A DNA stretch of 64,000 nt from Bacterioplanoides pacificum. GTDB taxonomy: Bacteria > Pseudomonadota > Gammaproteobacteria > Pseudomonadales > Oceanobacteraceae. The position numbers and the translations under genes were made by a program. Of this stretch, positions 1 through 7,424 are shown one piece after another. The DNA lies in NCBI RefSeq assembly GCF_042648445.1, contig NZ_JBHRYB010000001.1:310001-374000 (forward strand), written 5' to 3'. Within the stretch, counting starts at the first letter, position 1; every line of letters starts with the position of its first letter. The notes under the pieces are model-generated. The model ran no database searches, was not told where the DNA came from, and saw only the letters and a program-made list of their open reading frames with translations.

Positions 1-1620
1 TTCTGCCACGTTATATATCTTGGACAGCGTGTGGTTCTGCTCTAACGGTGCTTCGTTAAAGGAATCCAGCGCCTGCTGGCCAAGTGCTGTTCGGTCGACC
101 AGAAAAAGAATACGCTTAAAGCGTTCAGCCTTAAGAAAACGGTACATCAACCCAATGATGGTGCGTGTTTTGCCTGTGCCCGTTGCCATGGCAAGCAAAG
201 CGGAGCGCTCGTCTCTGGTCAGAGTCTGCTCTACGGCGTTAATGGCTTTCTGCTGATAATCACGCAATTTAAGGTAGCCAAAAGGTTCGCTTTCGAGTTT
301 TTTCTGCGCTTCTTCTTTGCTGCGTTGCAGCAGATCAAGCAAGCCTTCTGGCGTATGAAACTTCTGCAAGGCCCGTTTGGTATTCGCGTGGCTGCGCACA
401 TCACGGAACCAGGTACCTGACTGCTCTGCCAGTTGCGGAACATACGGGCGGCCATTGCAGGAATAGACGAACGGTATCTTGTAGTGGCTCTCGCCTTCGT
501 CCGGCCAGGCAATGGTCTGACCCGCCAGTTCCCATGCCGGCGCTAACGGTGCACTTACCTGAAAGCCTTTGCTGTATCGCTCAGCCTGAGTGATTTTACC
601 GGCGACATTGGTGTTTTCTTTTTTCGCTTCGACGACAGCGATGGGTGTCAGGCCAGCAAATAACACGTAATCTGCCCGGCCCTTATGGCCCAGATGTTCT
701 GTTGGCCACTCAGCAATGGCAAGGTTCTTTCCTTTTTCGGGGCGCACACCACGTTGATAGGTCAGGTCGGTGCTGTCGGCTTGCCAGCCAGCCTCAATCA
801 ATTGGGTGTCGATCAGGATGCGGGTCAGTTCTTCATCCAGCACAATGTGCTGAGTTGCAGCCTGAGTTTTACTTGAGACCTGCTGACGTTGCTTGCTCTG
901 AGCTTGTGAGTCCTGTTCTTTGACCTGCTCGCGCAAAGCCGCGAGCTTGGCTTCGTACTCTTTTGCCTGAGCTACAAGCGCCGCTTCAATCGCCTGAGTC
1001 TGCTCTGCCGTCGCTTTGGACTCTTCATCCATGACATCCAGCAGTTCTTCGTATTCGGCTTTTTCGCGGGCAATCAGGTCGTTGAGTTGCTGACTTTCAC
1101 TGAGTTCGAGGCTTGCCTGCTCCAGCTCATTACTCAGCTTTGATATCTGAGCCTGTAGTTCGCGCAGGTCGGCACTTGGATCAGCCGGTGCGACAAATGG
1201 CCCAGGCTTGAACGTCGTGCCTTGCTTGCCAAATGACTGATGAAACCAGACCGCGAGATTGCGGGCGACTCTGAGGCCATCAATAGCCTCTTTGTGCTGT
1301 GTACGGAATTGGTGAGTCGCTTTATTCCCTTCGATACGCAGAATATGGAACATCTCGCGTACATTCGGGTCGAGGCGCAATTCGCGATTCAGGTGATAGA
1401 GGAGGTCTGCCTGAGAGGTTTGCTCTGAGAAATCTAAGCCAACCATGGCCGCAAGATGCTGCGCCATCGCTTCGCCTAACTGACGGAGCTTAATCAGCGT
1501 CGTATTTGGATCATTAGCGAAAACACGCTCCGCCGCCTGCGCCAGCTCGGCAAAGATCGAATCATGCTCAGCAAGAAATCCAAAGTTACTGCTTGGGTTG
1601 CGTTGTGAGGCAGCTGTCAT
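1..1620 (-). CDS. hsdR: Type I restriction enzyme R subunit HsdR (5' part; gene runs off the left edge)
   Basis: HsdR subunits cut unmodified DNA after ATP-driven translocation, in complex with HsdM and HsdS. The visible 540 codons start at ATG 1620 with GGAG about 9 bases upstream. Order seen: an alpha-helical DUF4145-like N-terminus (about residues 15-130), a Glu/Gln-rich coiled coil (about 145-240), the HSDR_N nuclease domain with D317 and E331-A-K333 forming the D...ExK core, and then the helicase domain, with Walker A motif ATGTGKT near 479-485 and LVDRTALGQQ after it. About half of a usual HsdR is present, with no frameshift in the visible part. hsdM and hsdS are not in the window; they would lie to the left if present. 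The family call is firm; whether the system is complete cannot be seen. Confidence 0.9.
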   Translation of the reverse strand, partial: MTAASQRNPSSNFGFLAEHDSIFAELAQAAERVFANDPNTTLIKLRQLGEAMAQHLAAMVGLDFSEQTSQADLLYHLNRELRLDPNVREMFHILRIEGNKATHQFRTQHKEAIDGLRVARNLAVWFHQSFGKQGTTFKPGPFVAPADPSADLRELQAQISKLSNELEQASLELSESQQLNDLIAREKAEYEELLDVMDEESKATAEQTQAIEAALVAQAKEYEAKLAALREQVKEQDSQAQSKQRQQVSSKTQAATQHIVLDEELTRILIDTQLIEAGWQADSTDLTYQRGVRPEKGKNLAIAEWPTEHLGHKGRADYVLFAGLTPIAVVEAKKENTNVAGKITQAERYSKGFQVSAPLAPAWELAGQTIAWPDEGESHYKIPFVYSCNGRPYVPQLAEQSGTWFRDVRSHANTKRALQKFHTPEGLLDLLQRSKEEAQKKLESEPFGYLKLRDYQQKAINAVEQTLTRDERSALLAMATGTGKTRTIIGLMYRFLKAERFKRILFLVDRTALGQQALDSFNEAPLEQNHTLSKIYNVAE

Positions 1621-1739
1621 TACTCGGAAACTCCATTTCGCTTTCTGGCTAAGTCGGCAATACGCATCTTGTGTTCCCCCATCATACGGGCGAGATGGCA
1701 GTGGATTGCGAGGAGGACTCTAATCGTTAGTTTTAGCAA
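1620..1739 (-). pseudogene. Truncated XRE-type helix-turn-helix fragment overlapping the hsdR start
   Basis: In the minus frame just upstream of hsdR, codons from a TTG at 1739 (or ATG 1685) read ...CHLARMMGEHKMRIADLARK..., then GVSE and a stop. The stop TAA shares one base with the hsdR ATG (TAATG). The core resembles the start of small Cro/C1-type regulators (typically CHLxRLMGExKMRIADVAR followed by the recognition helix), but it ends where the recognition helix should begin. This looks like a regulator whose C-terminal half was lost when hsdR became its neighbour, or a short ORF kept for translational coupling. The similarity is recalled from family knowledge and was not searched. Confidence 0.4.
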
Positions 1740-1870
1740 TAGTGGCAGAGGCTACCACGGATTCACTTTAAAATCGTTTTTTGTGAGTTGTCGTTGAATT
1801 TTTTGACCGAGGCAATGGCTTTGTTTGGTCAGGCGTTTTGCTTGAAAGGGTGGGCGGATGATCATTCTTT

Positions 1871-1920
1871 TAACTTGATGGAAATGTGCGGCAGCCTGCT
1901 CAAGTTATCTGGAAATGTGC
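1871..1920. repeat. Nested direct and inverted repeats between hsdR and the tRNA
   Basis: TGGAAATGTGC occurs at 1879-1889 and again at 1910-1920. TAACTTGA (1871-1878) and its exact complement TCAAGTTA (1900-1907) flank the first copy. The region 1740-1970 holds no convincing gene. Such clusters are typical of protein-binding sites, for example near integration sites, but no protein can be assigned. Confidence 0.4.
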
Positions 1921-1970
1921 TGAAGTTAAGCTTCACCGCCGCACAACAATTTTTTGTCGCGGGGAATAAA

Positions 1971-2047
1971 TGGTGGGCCCTCACGGACTTGAACCGTGGA
2001 CCTATCGATTATGAGTCGAGTGCTCTAACCAGCTGAGCTAAGGGCCC
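1971..2047 (-). tRNA. ileX: tRNA-Ile (CAU anticodon, lysidine-type tRNA-Ile2)
   Basis: The minus strand folds as a full cloverleaf: acceptor GGGCCCT/AGGGCCC, D arm GCTC/GAGC, anticodon loop CTCATAA, T arm CACGG/CCGTG with TTCAAGT loop, discriminator A and an encoded CCA (1971-1973). The anticodon is CAU, but the body matches the E. coli ileX type (..CCCTTAGCTCAG.. and the CTCATAATCG anticodon arm) and not elongator or initiator Met. In that family TilS converts C34 to lysidine so that AUA is read as Ile. Base pair 27-43 is a C-U mismatch. The 3' end points toward hsdR, the usual orientation for an island inserted at a tRNA. Confidence 0.93.
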
Positions 2048-2272
2048 ATTTTCTTCGCGCAGATCGCTTTGGCTGTGTTGCGTGCTCAAAAATTTCAGTT
2101 ATGTGGTTTACCACACGCCTTCCATTTTTTTTGCTGCGCCTTGCCAGCACTCCTGCGGCTTGAAAATTCAGATATTCGGCTGAAGGAATCCTTATTGCCG
2201 AACGCACGAGATTATAACCATGCTTAGTAATAAGCGCCAGTCCTTTGATTTATCAACGAAAACCTGGCAAGC
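2048..2272. other. Intergenic stretch upstream of the tRNA, weak promoter candidate
   Basis: No gene is supported here. On the minus strand a perfect TATAAT lies at 2211-2216, 163 bases before the tRNA 5' end, but no good -35 element is seen at the proper distance (TGGCGC at 2234-2239). It may drive a tRNA precursor with a long leader. A second inspection found no other RNA gene. Confidence 0.3.
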
Positions 2273-2307
2273 ATAAAAAAACCGCCGTCTGCTAACAGGC
2301 GGCGGTT
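2273..2307 (-). terminator. Intrinsic terminator of rpoD
   Basis: A 12-bp stem (AACCGCCGTCTG at 2280-2291 with CAGGCGGCGGTT at 2296-2307, one G-U pair) with a CTAA loop is followed on the minus strand by a T tract (A run at 2274-2281 on the plus strand). It lies 31 bases past the rpoD stop and ends the rpsU-dnaG-rpoD transcript. Confidence 0.9.
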
Positions 2308-2337
2308 GTTTATTTCAGCGCTTAGTACAGCCGCTGA

Positions 2338-4173
2338 TTATTCGTCGATAAAGCTGCGCAGGTGGTCTGAGCGGCTTGGGTGACGCAGTTTACGCAGTGC
2401 TTTGGCTTCGATCTGACGAATACGCTCACGGGTAACGTCGAATTGTTTGCCAACTTCTTCCAGCGTATGGTCGGTGTTCATATCGATACCAAAACGCATC
2501 CGCAGAACCTTGGATTCCCGTGCCGTCAGGCCCGACAGTACCGAGCGGGTGGCTTCGGTCAGGCCGTCGTTGGTAGCGGTATCCATTGGCGATTCTGACT
2601 GGGTATCTTCGATAAAGTCACCCAGATGTGAATCTTCGTCGTCACCGATCGGCGTTTCCATCGAAATCGGTTCTTTGGCGATTTTCAGCACTTTGCGGAT
2701 TTTATCTTCCGGCATGTCCATGCGCTCAGCCAGTTCTTCCGGCGTTGCTTCACGACCCATCTCCTGCAACATCTGACGCGAAATACGGTTCAGTTTGTTG
2801 ATGGTTTCGATCATGTGCACCGGAATACGGATGGTGCGTGCCTGGTCGGCAATCGAACGGGTAATCGCCTGACGAATCCACCAGGTGGCGTAAGTTGAGA
2901 ACTTATAACCACGACGGTATTCGAATTTATCCACCGCTTTCATCAGGCCGATGTTGCCTTCCTGAATCAGGTCGAGGAACTGCAGGCCGCGGTTGGTGTA
3001 TTTTTTGGCGATCGAAATAACCAGACGCAGGTTGGCCTCTACCATTTCTTTCTTGGCACGACGAGCACGGGCTTCGCCGATGGAGACCTTACGGTTCACT
3101 TCTTTAATCTCAGGGATGCTGAGGTTTACACGGTCAGCAACGGCTTTGATTTTTTTCTGCGAACGGAAGATGTCCAGCTTGTAGGTATCGAGTTTTTTCG
3201 AATACGGGCGGCCCGCTTCGATCAGGGTTTCGATCCATTCGTTGTTGATTTCATTGCCCTGGAAACCTTTGATGAAATCTTTACGGTCCATGCCACATTT
3301 ACGTGTCATCAGTACCATAATCTGACGTTCCTGAGTGCGGATAGCATTCAGTGCGTCGCGGGCTTCATCCACCAGGCTGTCGAAATATTTCGGCGTCAGC
3401 TTGATTGGCGCAAATAACTCGGCCAGTTTGGCAATGGCTTCTTCTGCCTGCTTGCTGGCACGGCCGTGTTTTTCAATGTCGGCTTCCATCACATCGTTAG
3501 CGGCTGAGATTTCCTCAAAGCGACGGATAACTTCGGTCAGATCGACGCCGGAATCCTGCTCCTCTTCTTCAGAGTCTTCATCATCGCTATCGTCATCAGC
3601 GTCATCGCTTTCTTCCGCTTTTGCCGCTTCGGCTGCGGCACCGGCTTGTGGGCCGGGTTCCGGATCTTCGTCGGATGGGTCAATAAAGCCGCTGAAGATA
3701 TCGCCGACTTTATTCGGGTCTTCTTCGGCTTCTTTGAAGGCATTCAGAATGGTGTTAACCGCACCCGGGTAATAGGCCAGGGCAGACATCACTTCACGGA
3801 TGCCTTCTTCAATGCGTTTGGCGATTACGATTTCGCCTTCACGGGTCAGCAGTTCCACGGTACCCATTTCGCGCATATACATGCGCACCGGGTCGGTGGT
3901 ACGGCCTACGTCGGATTCCACCAGTGCCAGGGCGGCAGCGGCTTCTTCGGCGGCAGCGTCGTCGGCTGCTTCGTTAAACAGAGATTCACCATCCGGTGCA
4001 TTTTCTGATACCGGGATGCCGATATCGTTAATCATGCGGATGATGTCTTCAACCTGGTCGGGGTTGGCAATATCGTCCGGCAGGTGGTCATTTACCTGAG
4101 CGTAAGTCAGGTAACCCTGCTCTTTGCCCTTGGCAATCAGTTCTTTCAGTCGGGATTGTTGCGTCGATGACAT
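2338..4173 (-). CDS. rpoD: RNA polymerase primary sigma factor RpoD (sigma-70)
   Basis: This is the housekeeping sigma factor that directs RNA polymerase to -10/-35 promoters. It has 611 residues, against 613 in E. coli. Region 1.1 opens the protein, followed by region 1.2 (DPVRMYMREMG), a very acidic non-conserved stretch (about residues 185-215, nearly all D, E and S), region 2 including the -10 melting and recognition helices (YATWWIRQAITRSIADQ and RTIRIPVHM), region 3, and region 4.2 with the -35 helix (VTRERIRQIEAKALRKL) near the C-terminus. It is the last gene of the rpsU-yqeY-dnaG-rpoD order, 363 bases after dnaG, with its own candidate promoter in that gap. The Shine-Dalgarno before the ATG is weak. 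Confidence 0.98.
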   Translation of the reverse strand: MSSTQQSRLKELIAKGKEQGYLTYAQVNDHLPDDIANPDQVEDIIRMINDIGIPVSENAPDGESLFNEAADDAAAEEAAAALALVESDVGRTTDPVRMYMREMGTVELLTREGEIVIAKRIEEGIREVMSALAYYPGAVNTILNAFKEAEEDPNKVGDIFSGFIDPSDEDPEPGPQAGAAAEAAKAEESDDADDDSDDEDSEEEEQDSGVDLTEVIRRFEEISAANDVMEADIEKHGRASKQAEEAIAKLAELFAPIKLTPKYFDSLVDEARDALNAIRTQERQIMVLMTRKCGMDRKDFIKGFQGNEINNEWIETLIEAGRPYSKKLDTYKLDIFRSQKKIKAVADRVNLSIPEIKEVNRKVSIGEARARRAKKEMVEANLRLVISIAKKYTNRGLQFLDLIQEGNIGLMKAVDKFEYRRGYKFSTYATWWIRQAITRSIADQARTIRIPVHMIETINKLNRISRQMLQEMGREATPEELAERMDMPEDKIRKVLKIAKEPISMETPIGDDEDSHLGDFIEDTQSESPMDTATNDGLTEATRSVLSGLTARESKVLRMRFGIDMNTDHTLEEVGKQFDVTRERIRQIEAKALRKLRHPSRSDHLRSFIDE

Positions 4174-4216
4174 AGAAGCCTAGGTTCCGTTTTTTAAGGC
4201 GGAAGAAAAACGCCAA

Positions 4217-4250
4217 AGTATAACTTTTAACCGTCTGTTAGGCCAGCAAA
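4217..4250 (-). promoter_or_regulatory. Candidate internal promoter for rpoD
   Basis: On the minus strand TATACT (4217-4222) resembles a sigma-70 -10 box and lies about 44 bases before the rpoD ATG. A TTGCTG sits 21 bases further upstream, longer than the ideal 17, so the -35 assignment is weak. Extra promoters between dnaG and rpoD are known in E. coli, including a heat-shock one; no heat-shock consensus was recognised here. Confidence 0.35.
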
Positions 4251-4422
4251 TAGCGGGGAAGTTCCCGTCTTTTTTGGCCGTCAGTGGTGCATGCTTCGAC
4301 ATCTCAGCCAGGTTACGTGTAGCATTCAATCGGTCGGCTTGTGGCCCGACGGTCCGATGTTGCCTCCCGGGTTTCGGTTACCGGGGCTGGTCACGTTGTG
4401 CGCTGTGCTGCTGCAGTCGTAA

Positions 4423-4445
4423 CTCCGCAGCACCTGGCTGCGGAG
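4423..4445. other. Perfect 8-bp hairpin in the 363-base dnaG-rpoD gap
   Basis: CTCCGCAG (4423-4430) pairs with CTGCGGAG (4438-4445) across a 7-base loop. There is no T tract on either side, so it is not a typical terminator. It sits where enterobacterial dnaG-rpoD mRNA is processed to lower dnaG expression, but that role is only suggested by position. No gene is supported in 4174-4536. Confidence 0.5.
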
Positions 4446-4536
4446 CTTTGAATATGGGGCTGGTCGGGCGGAATTCAAGTCCGGGTGGTGATTATTTCAC
4501 CCATCCGGGGGCGACCAGGCGCTATTGCCGTGATAG

Positions 4537-6423
4537 TCAGTGGGGTTTGTAAATGCTGGTGCGCTTTTTCTGCAGTGTGTGCATTTGCCGCTGCAGCTCC
4601 CGGAGGCGTTCACGTTCGCTGCCGGAGAGTTTTTCTTTGTTGGCCAGTCTGGCCTTCAGCTGCGCCAGTTCGGCTGCCAGTTTGCGGCCACTGAGACGCT
4701 TTAACAGTTCGGCAACGGCGCCGGCACCCGGGCTGATGTCACTGCTGGCTGCTTTTTCCGCCAGTTGGCGTAACTCAGCCTGATACGGTGAACCGGTCCA
4801 TTGAATGATCAGGCCGATGCTGTTGCTTTGCGGTGCCTGCTTCAGCTTATTCAGCACTTCAAATAACAGCCGCTCCAGCTCGGTTTCCGGTTCGCACTGG
4901 GGAATTTCAAGCTGTTGCGCCAGGGCCGGGTTTTGTACGATGGCGGTTAACGCCTGGTAAACCTGAGGCGCCAGCCGATCTTCCTGCTGCTGGTCGTCCT
5001 GCTGATAATGGCTGGCGGGCAGGGTGTCGATGACCGGCAGTGGGATATCGTCGTCAGGGCTGGTGCCGCTGCTGGCCGGCGCTTCGGCTTCCAGCTTGTT
5101 CAGTGCATGGCTGTCGACGCCGGTTTCTTCTTTCAGTTTCTGCCGCATCAGCTGGCGTAACATGCCGTCGGGCAGGCGATTGATCAGCGGGGCGGCGAGC
5201 TGATCCAGACGTGCTTTGCCATCCAGGGTGTCGAAATCGACCTGTTGTTTCAGGTGAGCAAATAAAAACTCCGGCAGGTGATCCGACTGATTCAGGCGCT
5301 GTTCAAAGGCGTCTTTGCCCTCATGGCGCACCAGTGAGTCCGGGTCTTCGCCGTCGGGTAAAAATAAAAAGCGGGCCTGCAGTCCATCTTGTAATAACGG
5401 CAGTACGGTTTCCATCGCCCGGGCTGCGGCGGTACGCCCGGCCTGGTCGCCATCGAAGCAGAAGATTACTTCTGGCACGATCTTAAATAACCGCCGCAGG
5501 TGGTGTTCGCTGGTGGCGGTGCCCAGGGTGGCGACGGCGTAATGAATGCCGAATTCGGCCAGTGCCACGACGTCCATATAACCTTCAACAATGACGAAGC
5601 GGGTCAGCTTCTGGCGGATTTTGCGCGCTTCGTAGAGGCCGTAGAGTTCGCGGTTTTTCTGGAAAATCGGGGTTTCCGGCGAGTTCAGGTATTTGGGCTT
5701 TTCGTCACCTAATACCCGGCCACCAAAGGCGATGGTACGCCCGCGGGCATCGCGGATGGGAAACATGATACGGTCGCGGAAGCGATCGTAGGTACGGTAT
5801 TGTTTGCCGTCGTCGTCTTTTTCAATCAGCATGCCACAGCTGACCAGCTGTTTGATGGTGTCTTTCTGTTGTTCTTTTGGCTGTTGTTCTTTTGGCTGTT
5901 CCGGTGCCAGTTGTTTGAGCAGGTTGTCCCAGCCGGGTGGGGCATAACCGATATGAAAAAACTTCGCTGCTTTGCCGGATAAACCGCGCCTCTGCAGGTA
6001 ATCAACCGCTTTGCTGCGTTGTTCGTGGCTGCGCAGCATGGCTTCGTAAAAATCGCTGGCACGTTGCATCTGGGCAAACAGCGGCTGATGTTGTTGTTCC
6101 TGGCGGGCTTCAAAGCTGACCTGTTCGCGCGGCACTTCGAGGTTGGCGTCGCTGGCCAGTTTTTCTACGGCATCGGGAAAACTGAGACCGTCAAACTCCA
6201 TCACAAAACGTAACGCGCTGCCGGAGGCGCCGCAGCCAAAACAATAATAAAACTGTTTATCCGGGCTGACGGTAAAAGACGGGGTATTTTCGTTATGGAA
6301 CGGGCAGCAGGCGGAGTAGTTCTTGCCGGTCTTTTTCAGTTTGACGCGACTGTCCACCACATCAACAACGTCGATGCGGGCAAGTAGATCATCAATAAAC
6401 GACTGTGGTATACGGCCAGCCAT
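4537..6423 (-). CDS. dnaG: DNA primase DnaG
   Basis: DnaG makes RNA primers for replication. The CHC2 zinc finger (CCPFH ... CFGCG, about residues 36-62) is followed by the primase core with the TOPRIM motifs VEGYMDVV and FDGDQAG, and a C-terminal helicase-binding domain that ends in an all-helical Lys/Arg/Glu-rich tail. The start at 6423 (MAGRIPQSF) matches the family; an in-frame ATG three codons upstream (6432) has an AGG too close to use. A tandem 15-base duplication (5866-5895) repeats PKEQQ in a loop between the zinc and core domains. It is the third gene of the rpsU operon. Length 628 residues is slightly longer than in E. coli. Confidence 0.97.
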   Translation of the reverse strand: MAGRIPQSFIDDLLARIDVVDVVDSRVKLKKTGKNYSACCPFHNENTPSFTVSPDKQFYYCFGCGASGSALRFVMEFDGLSFPDAVEKLASDANLEVPREQVSFEARQEQQHQPLFAQMQRASDFYEAMLRSHEQRSKAVDYLQRRGLSGKAAKFFHIGYAPPGWDNLLKQLAPEQPKEQQPKEQQKDTIKQLVSCGMLIEKDDDGKQYRTYDRFRDRIMFPIRDARGRTIAFGGRVLGDEKPKYLNSPETPIFQKNRELYGLYEARKIRQKLTRFVIVEGYMDVVALAEFGIHYAVATLGTATSEHHLRRLFKIVPEVIFCFDGDQAGRTAAARAMETVLPLLQDGLQARFLFLPDGEDPDSLVRHEGKDAFEQRLNQSDHLPEFLFAHLKQQVDFDTLDGKARLDQLAAPLINRLPDGMLRQLMRQKLKEETGVDSHALNKLEAEAPASSGTSPDDDIPLPVIDTLPASHYQQDDQQQEDRLAPQVYQALTAIVQNPALAQQLEIPQCEPETELERLLFEVLNKLKQAPQSNSIGLIIQWTGSPYQAELRQLAEKAASSDISPGAGAVAELLKRLSGRKLAAELAQLKARLANKEKLSGSERERLRELQRQMHTLQKKRTSIYKPH

Positions 6424-6474
6424 AACGGTCATTGCCTGGTGGATTACACGGGAAAAAAGACGAATCAGTATAAA

Positions 6475-6511
6475 CGCAAAAAGCGCCGCTCATGAAACAC
6501 GAGCAGCGCTT
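6475..6511 (-). terminator. Terminator-like hairpin between yqeY and dnaG
   Basis: AAGCGCCGCTC (6481-6491) pairs with GAGCAGCGCTT (6501-6511), with one mismatch, and an A-rich flank (T-rich on the minus strand) follows. It lies 19 bases past the yqeY stop and before dnaG. It could attenuate transcription into dnaG, consistent with the low primase level this operon usually gives; that is inference. Confidence 0.7.
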
Positions 6512-6530
6512 AATGTTCGCCTGAACGAAA

Positions 6531-6977
6531 TCAGCCCAGTTGAGACTTAACCAGTTGACTGATTTGTGCCATGTCGGCACGACCTTGCACCTGTGGTTTC
6601 AGGATGCCCATAACTTTGCCCATGTCCTGCATACTTGCAGCACCAGACTGTGCAACGGCATCAGCCACCAATTTGGCCAACTCTTCTTCGCTCAGGGCTT
6701 CCGGCAGAAACTCGGTTAATACGTCAATTTCGTATTGTTCGGCAGCTGCCAGTTCGTCGCGACCCGCATCCTGGTATTGCGTGATGGAGTCGCGGCGTTG
6801 TTTGGTCATTTTGTCGAGGATGGCCAGAGCGCGGTCGTCATCAACTTCGATGCGCTCATCAACTTCCACTTTTTTGAACTCTGCAGTAATCAGACGTAAG
6901 GCGCCCAGACGTGGTTTGTCTTTGGCGCGCATGGCATCTTTAACTGCCGCTTTAATGGTGTCGACTATAGTACTCAT
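6531..6977 (-). CDS. yqeY: GatB/YqeY domain protein
   Basis: A 148-residue all-alpha protein of the YqeY family, whose fold matches the tail domain of the GatB amidotransferase subunit; its biochemical role is not established. The family signatures are visible: an N-terminal KAAVKDAMRAKDKPRLGALR stretch, DERIEVDDDRALAILDKM, Y..AGRDELA..E..EI..L.EFLPE, and the C-terminal MGKVMGILKPQVQGRAD. It sits between rpsU (24 bases after its stop) and dnaG, the position found in many Gammaproteobacteria, so it is presumably cotranscribed with them. Confidence 0.93.
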   Translation of the reverse strand: MSTIVDTIKAAVKDAMRAKDKPRLGALRLITAEFKKVEVDERIEVDDDRALAILDKMTKQRRDSITQYQDAGRDELAAAEQYEIDVLTEFLPEALSEEELAKLVADAVAQSGAASMQDMGKVMGILKPQVQGRADMAQISQLVKSQLG

Positions 6978-7000
6978 GGCAACCTCTGATGACGGTCTGA

Positions 7001-7216
7001 TTAGTACAGACGGGTCATCTTACGCTGTTCGCGCTGTACCTTTTTCAGGTGACGCTTAACAGCCGCAGCGGCTTTACGCTTACGAACCCAGGTTGGCTTC
7101 TCATAGTGCTCGCGACGACGAACTTCAGACAGTACACCTGCCTTTTCGCAAGAACGCTTGAAACGACGCAGAGCAACGTCGAACGGCTCGTTTTCTTTAA
7201 CTTTTACAGCTGGCAT
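7001..7216 (-). CDS. rpsU: 30S ribosomal protein S21
   Basis: This 71-residue basic protein of the small subunit begins MPAVKVKENEPFDVALRRFK and ends with the Lys/Arg-rich RKAAAAVKRHLKKVQREQRK. S21 lies at the 30S platform and aids initiation. The start at 7216 has AGGTGA a few bases upstream and matches the family; the reading frame is open further upstream but that part is not conserved. First gene of the rpsU-yqeY-dnaG-rpoD operon, with a good promoter and a leader hairpin ahead of it. Confidence 0.98.
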   Translation of the reverse strand: MPAVKVKENEPFDVALRRFKRSCEKAGVLSEVRRREHYEKPTWVRKRKAAAAVKRHLKKVQREQRKMTRLY

Positions 7217-7253
7217 CCAATCACCTACGTGTATTAAAAAATTCGGTATTACA

Positions 7254-7285
7254 GGGTCGTTGTGTTTGGGCAAACGGAACGACCC
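7254..7285 (-). other. Hairpin in the rpsU mRNA leader
   Basis: GGGTCGTT (7254-7261) pairs perfectly with AACGACCC (7278-7285); an inner GTTT/AAAC helix can extend it. It lies in the leader, 38 bases before the rpsU start, and a T6 run follows about 12 bases later on the minus strand. It could be a weak attenuator or a site for feedback control of S21. Confidence 0.55.
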
Positions 7286-7302
7286 CCAGTCAGAGGGCGG
7301 GC

Positions 7303-7331
7303 ATTCTAATGCCTTTGATCGCGGATTGCAA
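7303..7331 (-). promoter_or_regulatory. Sigma-70 promoter of the rpsU operon
   Basis: On the minus strand TTGCAA (7326-7331) and TAGAAT (7303-7308) are separated by exactly 17 bases, matching 4/6 and 5/6 of the consensus. Transcription would begin near 7296, leaving a leader of about 80 bases that includes the 7254-7285 hairpin. Confidence 0.65.
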
Positions 7332-7424
7332 AACCTCTGCATGGATTTTAGTGCATTGCACCAGTATTATGGCGCCTTTCAATTCATATCAGTCGTCACC
7401 ATCTGGGTTTAAACGAGGTTATCT

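Noticed and set aside
1788..2036. 82-codon plus-strand frame reading into the tRNA
   Set aside because: It overlaps the tRNA gene on the opposite strand, has no ribosome site and no recognisable family.
3335..3772. 145-codon Ser-rich frame opposite rpoD
   Set aside because: It is the complement of the acidic, Asp/Glu/Ser-rich region of RpoD and arises from its codon bias.
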